A stretch of 8,486 nucleotides of DNA from a bacterium. Lineage in GTDB: Bacteria > Verrucomicrobiota > Kiritimatiellia > UBA8416. Location of the stretch: the NCBI GenBank assembly GCA_020048935.1, contig JAIFLS010000148.1, positions 1-8,486 of the forward strand, read 5' to 3'. The translations under genes were made by a program, and so were the position numbers. Of this stretch, positions 1 through 6,023 are shown in pieces. How positions within the stretch are numbered: position 1 is the first letter of the stretch; each line of letters starts with the position of its first letter. The notes under the pieces are model-generated. The model did not search any database, was not told where the DNA came from, and worked only from the letters and a program-made list of their open reading frames with translations.

Positions 1-12
1 GGCTGTGTGCAT

Positions 13-156
13 TCAGTCCTTCGTGTCGATGTCCAATTCCCCGTGCAAATGACGGGTGGCCTCCGGGGTCTTCAGCACTTTCCAGATGCACCAAACAAGC
101 AGGACGGTTACGGAACCTACGGATAAAATCAGGGTGATCCAGCCGCCGATGGTCAT
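13..156 (-). CDS. MetS-like small subunit of an NSS transporter (47 aa)
   Basis: A 47-residue protein starting MTIGGWITLILSVG and ending LDIDTKD. Residues about 5-27 form one strongly hydrophobic helix, and the rest is a short charged tail expected in the cytoplasm. Its ATG (156-154) overlaps the transporter stop codon (155-153) as ATGA, and GGGAGG (complement of 164-169) lies 7 bases before the ATG, inside the transporter gene. This suggests coupled translation. Established knowledge: in Corynebacterium MetPS, a large NSS permease needs a tiny single-helix partner encoded directly downstream to import methionine and alanine. By position, size and topology I infer that this is the same kind of accessory subunit. 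It has no catalytic motifs of its own. The substrate cannot be read from the sequence. Confidence 0.82.
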   Translation of the reverse strand: MTIGGWITLILSVGSVTVLLVWCIWKVLKTPEATRHLHGELDIDTKD

Positions 157-1763
157 GGTATGTCCTCCCGTGATCTCGGACCACGCTGTTGGTCGAGGGT
201 ATTCCAGCGCTTGACCGAGTAATGGATAATGATCAGGAAAATGAGTGCGAGCAGGCCGATCAAGCCGATGCTCATGGTGACTACCGGTTTATCGATGATT
301 TGGGCAAAGACGTTGTCAGCCCGTTTGGCGAGCGCCTGCTCCACCACAAAGGCGGTAAATATCACCAGCAGGTATATGGGTGCCACCCATTTGAGGATAA
401 AGCCGACGCAGCGCGGTACCCTGATCTCAGCACCCCGGTCCAGTTCTGCCATGCCGCGTTCGGGCCCCAGCACCCAACCGAACAAGACCACTTGAAACAG
501 GGCCAGCAGGAAAATGCAGAAGGTGCCCACCCAGAAGTCGAAAGTGCCAAGGGCCAGGGTGTTTTTGGAGAAATACATGATGAAGGCTGTTCCCAGCAGG
601 GTAATCAGGCTTAGCAACGCCACCGAGGTCTTACGAGTGAGTCCCAGGCCTTCTTCAAGCAGGGCGATGGCCGGTTGCAGCATGCTAAGGGAACTGGTAA
701 TGGCCGCGAGGAACAGCAGGATAAAGAAGAGGAAACCGGCGATTTGACCCAACGGCATTGACTCAAATACCATCGGGAGGGTCAGGAAACCGAGCGAGAA
801 GGAAGACCCCACGGCGGCTGCCCCGAAAAACAGGAACGCGGCGGGGATGGTGATCATGCCACCCAGCGCCACTTCGCAGAATTCGTTGCCCGCCACGCTG
901 GTAAGGGATGAGAGCGCAACGTCGTCATCTTTCTTCAGGTAACTGGCGTAGGTGATGATGACGCCGAAGCCGACGCTCAGGGAGAAGAAGATTTGACCGG
1001 TGGCATCCATCCACATCTTGGGGTTCATCAAGGCGTGGAGGAATCCCTCAGCGAACGGTTTGTCCGGGGCGCTACGCGGATTCCACATGAAGCCGAGCCC
1101 TTCCGTGATACCCGGGAGCGTCAGGACGCGGATCAGCACGAGGATGGCGCACAAAACGAGGGCGGGCATGGCGTACAGGCAGAATTTTTCAATTCCCTTG
1201 CTCAAGCCCCGGAAGATCAGGATGAAATTGAGTGCCACACAGATGATCAGGAAGATCAGGCAGTGCCCCGTGATGGCGGCACCATCCGCGCTGGCGCCGG
1301 TAAATGAAGCGAAGAGCTGTTCGTAGGGGGCCTTATCGAGTTTGCCTCCCGCAAGGGCCGCCTGATGTCCGACCGTGGCCATGGTGCCGGAGAGATAGTG
1401 CCAGGCGTAGCCCAGGCACCAGGATTCGATCAGGATGTAATACATGTAGATCCCGACAGGCACCAGGCACCCCAGGACCCCGAAATAGGGGGCGAAAGGA
1501 CGCTTCCACAGCGTCCTGAAGATGCCCGCGGCGGAGTTGTAGCCACGTGCACCGCCGAAGCGGCCCATTGCCCACTCGCCCCAAGCCAATGGAAGCCCCA
1601 GCACCAGCAGAGCGATGAAGTAGGGGATCATGAAGGCGGCCCCCTCGTATTGGGCGGCCAAACCTGGGAACCGGAGGAAATTACCCAGCCCCACCGCACT
1701 GCCCATGACCGCCATGATGACGCCCAGTCTTGTGCCCCAACTCTCTTTGCCCGATTGACTCAT
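153..1763 (-). CDS. Sodium-dependent amino-acid symporter, NSS (SNF/LeuT) family
   Basis: A 536-residue inner-membrane protein with about twelve hydrophobic helices and the LeuT inverted-repeat fold. Helix 1 carries the family signature, with GSAVGLGNFLRFP at about residues 21-33; N28 and R31 match the Na1-site Asn27 and gating Arg30 of LeuT. EWAMGRFGG follows helix 2. Helix 6 holds FSLSVGFGVIITYASYLKK, and helix 7 has N293, E294 and E297, matching LeuT N286, E287 and E290. A Glu at the last position is typical of bacterial, chloride-independent members. The family couples inward Na+ flow to uptake of amino acids or similar zwitterions; the exact substrate is unknown. The start is supported by GGGAG 8 bases upstream (complement of 1772-1776). 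It is the first gene of an operon with the overlapping 47-residue MetS-like protein. LeuT Asn21 is replaced by S22. Confidence 0.95.
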   Translation of the reverse strand: MSQSGKESWGTRLGVIMAVMGSAVGLGNFLRFPGLAAQYEGAAFMIPYFIALLVLGLPLAWGEWAMGRFGGARGYNSAAGIFRTLWKRPFAPYFGVLGCLVPVGIYMYYILIESWCLGYAWHYLSGTMATVGHQAALAGGKLDKAPYEQLFASFTGASADGAAITGHCLIFLIICVALNFILIFRGLSKGIEKFCLYAMPALVLCAILVLIRVLTLPGITEGLGFMWNPRSAPDKPFAEGFLHALMNPKMWMDATGQIFFSLSVGFGVIITYASYLKKDDDVALSSLTSVAGNEFCEVALGGMITIPAAFLFFGAAAVGSSFSLGFLTLPMVFESMPLGQIAGFLFFILLFLAAITSSLSMLQPAIALLEEGLGLTRKTSVALLSLITLLGTAFIMYFSKNTLALGTFDFWVGTFCIFLLALFQVVLFGWVLGPERGMAELDRGAEIRVPRCVGFILKWVAPIYLLVIFTAFVVEQALAKRADNVFAQIIDKPVVTMSIGLIGLLALIFLIIIHYSVKRWNTLDQQRGPRSREDIP

Positions 1764-1799
1764 GAAAACTGCTCCCGCTGCTCAAGTTAACTGGCGTGA

Positions 1800-1827
1800 A
1801 ACATAATGATTTGGCAGGGAATGACAA
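1800..1827 (-). promoter_or_regulatory. Predicted sigma-70-type promoter of the transporter operon
   Basis: On the minus strand, TTGTCA (complement of 1822-1827) is separated by 16 bases from TATGTT (complement of 1800-1805). Transcription would begin near 1793, giving a leader of about 30 bases before the transporter ATG. The near-palindrome AATAATCATGGTTATT at 1845-1860 sits just upstream of the -35 box and could bind a regulator. Prediction from sequence only. Confidence 0.45.
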
Positions 1828-1878
1828 GCGTAAATCCAGGAAATAATAATCATGGTTATTCGGGGGCTTGTTTGGTTA

Positions 1879-1910
1879 ATATCATTGCCTTAGGACTTTG
1901 CCAATGATGT
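1879..1910. repeat. Inverted repeat, 9-bp stem with 14-base loop
   Basis: ATCATTG (1881-1887) and CAATGAT (1902-1908) are perfect complements. The stem extends outward by one G-U and one A-U pair (1879-1880 with 1909-1910). No T-run follows on either strand, so it does not look like an intrinsic terminator. It could be an operator or part of an RNA together with the block at 1939-1990. Confidence 0.5.
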
Positions 1911-1938
1911 CCTTTTCGGCAGGTTTGCTTTCGGTCAT

Positions 1939-1990
1939 CAGGAGCGTTAACGCGACTAGGGCGTTGTCGGCCAACCGCGACAGGCTCCTG
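1939..1990. repeat. Nested inverted repeats that could form a three-way junction
   Basis: The outer arms CAGGAGC (1939-1945) and GCTCCTG (1984-1990) are a perfect 7-bp complement. They enclose two adjacent small hairpins: AACGC/GCGTT (1949-1953 with 1961-1965, 7-base loop) and GTCG/CGAC (1966-1969 with 1978-1981, 8-base loop). GCGTTAACGC at 1944-1953 is also a perfect 10-bp palindrome. The arrangement is compact and cloverleaf-like, but it lacks tRNA landmarks. It may be a structured RNA or a protein-binding site; the transcribed strand is unknown. Confidence 0.4.
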
Positions 1991-2107
1991 TTTGAGTGTG
2001 AAATGTGAAGACTTGCCCCCGATGCCAGCGGCGGCGATCACTACCAAGCCAAAGGCCAGGGGTGCGGCCACTTCAACTGGGCCTCTATCATGCAAAAATA
2101 CAAATGG

Positions 2108-2136
2108 TTGGCAATCACAGGCATCCGAGCTAATAT
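2108..2136 (+). promoter_or_regulatory. Predicted promoter of the HzsA-like operon
   Basis: TTGGCA (2108-2113) and TAATAT (2131-2136) are spaced by exactly 17 bases, a good match to the sigma-70 pattern. A start near 2143 would give a leader of about 143 bases before the TTG start codon. A second, weaker pair lies closer in: TTGCAA at 2230-2235 with AAGAAT at 2251-2256, but its spacing is only 15 bases. Confidence 0.45.
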
Positions 2137-2197
2137 CGCGCACATTGTGTTTGGTGGCGGCATGGTACTGCCTTAGGGATCAAGGGCGGGGCGGATA

Positions 2198-2268
2198 TGC
2201 CAGACTTCAAGCTGGCACAGCAAAGGGTTTTGCAAGAGCCTCCAGTTTGAAAGAATAGCCGGCACTGG
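2198..2268 (+). promoter_or_regulatory. Structured 5' leader with alternative pairings
   Basis: Two foldings compete. Fold A has two hairpins: TGCCAG (2198-2203) with CTGGCA (2212-2217), and CCAGT (2242-2246) with ACTGG (2264-2268). Fold B pairs TTCAAGCTGG (2206-2215) with CCAGTTTGAA (2242-2251), ten pairs with one G-U. It encloses the hairpin GCAAA/TTTGC (2220-2224 with 2229-2233, loop GGGT). CTCC at 2240-2243 could also pair with GGAG of the ribosome site at 2273-2276. I do not recognise a known riboswitch class. The element ends three bases before the ribosome site, so an effect on translation is possible but inferred. Confidence 0.4.
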
Positions 2269-2270
2269 CC

Positions 2271-2276
2271 AAGGAG
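2271..2276 (+). promoter_or_regulatory. Ribosome binding site that selects the TTG start
   Basis: AAGGAG lies 10 bases before TTG at 2287. The reading frame is closed by TGA at 2248-2250 and has no ATG or GTG between there and 2287. The TTG is directly followed by a signal peptide, so it is the likely start. Confidence 0.65.
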
Positions 2277-2286
2277 CAAAGGTCCA

Positions 2287-5109
2287 TTGAACAACAGGCT
2301 GACAGGATTGATTGCCATTGCTGGCTTGTTGCTGCTGGACGGCGTTCTGCAGGCGAGCCCTGCTGACACAACATCTATCGAAAAGAACGCGTGGCGGAAG
2401 CAACTCTCGGCATCTCTGCAAGCCGTCAATTCGCCAAAAGCCGGCGCACCGCAGGATACCACCGCAAATCCAGACGGCTTCTGGCTTCAGCTCCATAGTG
2501 CGTTCCCGCAGAACGGCCCGATCATAATGGCCGCTCGCGACTGGCTTCGCCAGGACAAGCTCCATCCGAACTCACCACCGGCCTTATTCGAGCAGAAGAC
2601 GCGCGAACATCTCTTATGGACAGAAAAGACCCTTGCCTACGCAAAGCGGGAGGGCGCCGATACCGCGGCAAACGAAGACGCGCTCAAGTCACTTGCCGCC
2701 GTCATTAACAGGCAAGGAGCCGGGGATTGGAGGGAGCTTTACTTCGACCTGAGGATTCTCCGCCGACGTATACTGTTCTCACATCCAGCGCTTAACTTCG
2801 ATCAAATCCTGATCAATGTTAATCCTCCAACAACTTACAGTCATAACGGCGATCAGTTCTTGGGACGACACAGCAGAACCGGAAAAGGATTGATTCTTCT
2901 GTCAGGCTGGAAAGGAGAATCACCAGAGGTTAAATGTATCGTCAAAGGAAAGCTGCCTGAAGGCGCTTATCGCGATCCGGACCTTAGCTACGATACCAAA
3001 AAGGTCCTCTTCGCATTCTGCGATCATTCCACTACAGACAAACATCTTCGACGCTACTGGATCTACGAAGCAGCACTGGATGGCTCCTGGTGCAGGCAGG
3101 TCACCGGAACCAGCCGCGATCCCCTGCAAACCTGGGGGGATCGCGCAACCGTACTGATTGAGGACAACGACCCGTGTTATTTGCCTGATGGTGACATACT
3201 GCTCCTCTCCACACGCAGCCAGACCTTTGGCCGTTGTCACGGCGGAAGATACAATCCAGCCTGGGTGCTCTACCGGTGTAACGTGGATGGCAGCGAAATC
3301 CGCCAGCTGTCTTATGGCAATGAGAATGAAGTAGAGCCTTCTATCCTGAATGATGGCCGAATCGCCTTTACCCGCTGGGAATATACCGATCGCCACGAGA
3401 TGTTCTTTCACAAGCTGTGGACGTGCCGCCCGGACGGCACCTTCGTTGCTCACCTTTTCGGAAATGACATGATTGTTCCTCACCAGTTCGTTGAAGTTTC
3501 CGCCATCCCTGACTCACATAAGATAGTCGCTACAGCCCAGGGACATCACTCCTTCAACACCGGGACAATCGTTGTTATCGATCCCAATGTTGCTGACAAT
3601 GGAGAGACGGCTATTACTCGCATAACCCCTGAAACGAGCTACTCCGAGACCCACGGCTGGCCTTCCCCTCATTACAGTCACCCTTATCCTGTAAACGAAC
3701 AGCTCTTTCTTGCCTCGCGCGCCAACCATCCGGTGTCAAGACAGGGCAGCGTGCCGCCTGCAGAGGACCGTGGCATATACCTTATTGACCCGCTTGGCGG
3801 ACGGGAGCAGATCTACGAGGACCCCGAGATGGCATCATTCTCGCCAATTGCCGTTCGCCCGAGAAAGCCGCCTCCGCAGATATCGCCCGTGACCGCCGCA
3901 TCCACCTCCGCGGAATCATATGGCACGGTCTTCCTCCAGAATGCCTATCTCACACGAAACGACCCGGAAGGCAAAATCAAACCCGGCATGATCAAGGCGC
4001 TTCGAATCACTGCCCTTGGCGTCCAGCCGCGAGCTGCAAAACAGGGCATCTCCCCTTTCGCTCATAACAATATCCCTAAGAAGATCCTGGGCACGGTACC
4101 CGTTGACGAGGACGGCTCGGCCTTCTTCAGGGTACCGGCAGGGACCAGTATCCAGGTACAGACGCTGGACGAAAACGGGATGGCGATTCTCACAGAACGA
4201 TCGTTCTTCTATCTCCAGCCCGGCGAGAACCGCAGCTGCATCGGCTGCCATGAACCGTACGGCACTCCGCCGGACATGTCCAAGCTCAGCAAGACGGGAA
4301 AGATGAAGCTTATGGATCTTAAGCCGCCCGCCGGCCCCGCTTACAAGGGCGGCCTGAGCTTCACCCGCACGGTTCAGCCTGTATTGGACCGATACTGCAT
4401 CTCCTGTCACGGACTGGGCGGCAGCGATGATCCCAGGGCGGCAAGCCTCAACCTCATTGGCAGCGAAAAGCCCGGATTCTCTGCAGCCTACAGGAAGCTG
4501 GCGGCTCTGGGTGACTCGACTGTGGGCAGCAAACCGGACATGGGATCTCTTGAGCGAAATATCAGCCGGCCGCGTGACTACTATGCCTACCGGAACAAGC
4601 TGCCACACATGCTCCTGAAAAACCATGGACAGTGCGATTTGGAAAGCGACAGCTTTATGCGTATTGTCGAATGGCTCGACGCCAATTCTCCCTTTTATGG
4701 TGACTTGTTCCCGAACAAACTCGAGGACCGTATCCTGCTTGATGAGTCGGCAGCCCAAACACAAGCCTTGCGTGAATACGTCAAGGATCTCTTTGGCGAA
4801 GCAATAGCGGCCCAGCCCATCGCTTCTCTGATCAACAGAGTACAGGTCGATGAGAGCCGAATTCTAATGGCGCCCCTGGCAATAGAGGCTGGAGGCTGGG
4901 GCAAGATGACGCCTCAATGGGCAAGCAGATCATCACCCGAATACAAGAAGATGGCCGCCCTGGCAGATGCCTGCATCCAGAAAGATCCAAACGAGAATAC
5001 GAATGGATGGAGCCCGACCCTGAACCAGGGGGCAGGAGAACCATGGGTCATGGAGGCACGTGAGGCTTTAAAGAATAGCTTGAAGGCAAAAGAACAGGAC
5101 ACTCATTAG
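2287..5109 (+). CDS. HzsA-related secreted beta-propeller/diheme c-type cytochrome
   Basis: A 940-residue exported protein with a TTG start. Residues 1-23 or 1-26 are a signal peptide (cleavage after LQA or SPA), so it should act in the periplasm. A helical region leads to RRRILFSHPALNFD, followed by a WD40-like propeller at about 180-520. The propeller includes CYLPDGDILLLSTR, RCHGGRYNPAW (C317, H318), TRWEYTD (362-368), a GHH triad (419-421), and DRGIYLIDPLGG. The hydrazine synthase alpha-type middle domain follows, with VPVDEDGSAFFRVPAG and LQPGENRSCIGCHE. Two heme c sites are present: C651-C654-H655 and C704-C707-H708 (VQPVLDRYCISCHG). H780 in KNHGQCDL is a candidate distal ligand. Anammox HzsA is the only characterised relative I know; PVC homologues have no known substrate. 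Maturation needs a cytochrome c biogenesis system, which is not in the window. The gene is co-transcribed with the propeller gene 27 bases downstream. Its GC content looks lower than that of its neighbours. The family call is firm, the reaction unknown. Confidence 0.87.
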   Translation: MNNRLTGLIAIAGLLLLDGVLQASPADTTSIEKNAWRKQLSASLQAVNSPKAGAPQDTTANPDGFWLQLHSAFPQNGPIIMAARDWLRQDKLHPNSPPALFEQKTREHLLWTEKTLAYAKREGADTAANEDALKSLAAVINRQGAGDWRELYFDLRILRRRILFSHPALNFDQILINVNPPTTYSHNGDQFLGRHSRTGKGLILLSGWKGESPEVKCIVKGKLPEGAYRDPDLSYDTKKVLFAFCDHSTTDKHLRRYWIYEAALDGSWCRQVTGTSRDPLQTWGDRATVLIEDNDPCYLPDGDILLLSTRSQTFGRCHGGRYNPAWVLYRCNVDGSEIRQLSYGNENEVEPSILNDGRIAFTRWEYTDRHEMFFHKLWTCRPDGTFVAHLFGNDMIVPHQFVEVSAIPDSHKIVATAQGHHSFNTGTIVVIDPNVADNGETAITRITPETSYSETHGWPSPHYSHPYPVNEQLFLASRANHPVSRQGSVPPAEDRGIYLIDPLGGREQIYEDPEMASFSPIAVRPRKPPPQISPVTAASTSAESYGTVFLQNAYLTRNDPEGKIKPGMIKALRITALGVQPRAAKQGISPFAHNNIPKKILGTVPVDEDGSAFFRVPAGTSIQVQTLDENGMAILTERSFFYLQPGENRSCIGCHEPYGTPPDMSKLSKTGKMKLMDLKPPAGPAYKGGLSFTRTVQPVLDRYCISCHGLGGSDDPRAASLNLIGSEKPGFSAAYRKLAALGDSTVGSKPDMGSLERNISRPRDYYAYRNKLPHMLLKNHGQCDLESDSFMRIVEWLDANSPFYGDLFPNKLEDRILLDESAAQTQALREYVKDLFGEAIAAQPIASLINRVQVDESRILMAPLAIEAGGWGKMTPQWASRSSPEYKKMAALADACIQKDPNENTNGWSPTLNQGAGEPWVMEAREALKNSLKAKEQDTH

Positions 5110-5136
5110 TGTCCACTGAATAAAGGAGATATACTG

Positions 5137-6012
5137 ATGAAAACAGATGTACGACTGACGAGCGCCCTGACTGTGTTAACCTTTTCGCTGCAACTCGCCG
5201 CGTTCGCGGATGAGATAAAGCACAAATTCGTTGCCACCGATGAGTCAGGACAGCAACTGATCTATGTCGATGAGACCAATCCAGGGAACGACTGGACAAT
5301 CCCCCTGCCCGGCAACCGCGACATCCAGCTTTCCACTGAGGGCACCGTGCTCGTAAGCATTCCATCCGGCTACCGGGAGTACAGCCTCAAAGACGGTAAG
5401 CTGATCAAGGAAATGAAGGCTGAAATACAGGTCACGAGCATAGTCAGGCTGAAGAACGGCAATACGCTTCTGGCCGGCGACAAGGGCATAGTCGAACTTG
5501 ATAAGGACGGCAAAACGGTCAGCTTTCGCAGGCAAGATATGGGTGGCTGCTTCCGCCTCCTGCGCGTGACCGGCAATGGTAATTTCCTCTACACATCCGG
5601 GCAGACCACGATCACCGAAATGACACCCGAAGGAAAAGAAATCAGAACACTCGACCTGTCTACGCTGACACCGGAAAGCAGGAAACCTTACTTCGCCGAG
5701 GAACTCCCCGATGGAAAATTCCTGATTGCCACGGGCTATGGCGCAACCCTCCTGGTCTTAGACAAAGACTGGAAACTCATCACTTCTTATGGGGGAAAGG
5801 GCGGAACCGGCGGCATAACCCCATACTTCTTCGCGGATGCACAGCAACTTGCCAACGGTAACGTAGTGGTTGCGCACTGGTCGGGACATGCGCGCAAAGA
5901 CAGCGAGAAAGCGGCTCAGGCTATAGAATTCGACAAAAGCGGCAGGATTGTCTGGAGCTGGCACGACTCCAGTCGCGCGGGCAGTCTCCACGGCATCGAA
6001 ATCATTGAATAG
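5137..6012 (+). CDS. Secreted beta-propeller protein, partner of the HzsA-like protein
   Basis: A 291-residue protein with a clear signal peptide, cleaved after residue 24 (AFA, then DEIKHK). The mature part is made of propeller-type repeats. NGNTLLAG (108-115), NGNFLYTS (147-154), DGKFLIAT (192-199) and NGNVVVAH (240-247) are each followed by a hydrophobic strand and a D-x-D/S-G-like turn. It ends VWSWHDSSRAGSLHGIEIIE, as in PQQ-like or arylsulfotransferase-type propellers. It has no CxxCH motif and I see no catalytic signature, so a scaffold, binding or subunit role is more likely than independent catalysis. AAAGGAG (5122-5128) lies 8 bases before the ATG, and 27 bases separate it from the HzsA-like gene, so the two form an operon. 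By analogy with the heme-free propeller beta subunit of hydrazine synthase, I infer that it may bind the diheme protein. The exact family is not recognised. Confidence 0.75.
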   Translation: MKTDVRLTSALTVLTFSLQLAAFADEIKHKFVATDESGQQLIYVDETNPGNDWTIPLPGNRDIQLSTEGTVLVSIPSGYREYSLKDGKLIKEMKAEIQVTSIVRLKNGNTLLAGDKGIVELDKDGKTVSFRRQDMGGCFRLLRVTGNGNFLYTSGQTTITEMTPEGKEIRTLDLSTLTPESRKPYFAEELPDGKFLIATGYGATLLVLDKDWKLITSYGGKGGTGGITPYFFADAQQLANGNVVVAHWSGHARKDSEKAAQAIEFDKSGRIVWSWHDSSRAGSLHGIEIIE

Positions 6013-6023
6013 AAGTGAAATCC

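Larger units (their letters stand above)
1764..2286. other. Structured intergenic region between divergent genes
   Basis: A 523-base stretch separating the minus-strand transporter from the plus-strand HzsA-like gene. Open frames at 1856-2143 (minus) and 1992-2258 (plus) overlap antisense to each other. They lack a good ribosome site and show no family features, so I do not call them genes. The region holds predicted promoters for both neighbours, two inverted-repeat blocks (1879-1910 and 1939-1990), and a structured leader (2198-2268). No transposon ends or tRNA are seen. About 1991-2107 shows no feature that I can support. Confidence 0.6.

Noticed and set aside
1861..1940. Similarity on the minus strand to a cyclic-di-GMP-I riboswitch (GCAAACC, GAAA, then GCAAAG)
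   Set aside because: The second hairpin strand is not complementary, a 7-base insertion splits the GGAC-GCAAAG core, and the third stem and its receptor are missing.
1939..1990. A tRNA, because of the 7-bp closing stem and cloverleaf-like fold
   Set aside because: It is too short (52 bases), has no anticodon arm geometry, and lacks TTC in a T loop and a CCA-side tail.
1856..2143. A 95-codon minus-strand open frame with a short hydrophobic stretch (AAPLAFGLVVIAAAG)
   Set aside because: It has no good ribosome site, no recognisable family, a low-complexity mixed composition, and overlaps the predicted HzsA-operon promoter and an antisense frame. A decayed gene fragment cannot be excluded.
1992..2258. 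An 88-codon plus-strand open frame
   Set aside because: It covers the predicted promoter and leader of the next gene, has no ribosome site, and its translation has no domain or signal features.
2212..2268. A second resemblance to a cyclic-di-GMP-I riboswitch in the HzsA leader (GCACAGCAAA and GCCTCC)
   Set aside because: The GAAA-capped stem between the two conserved segments is absent; only 7 bases separate GCAAA from TTTGC-type sequence, which instead forms a simple hairpin.
2287..6012. A complete anammox-type hydrazine synthase operon
   Set aside because: No gamma-like diheme peroxidase or other anammox genes are present, and the flanking genes are on the opposite strand. Only family-level relatedness to the alpha subunit is supported.
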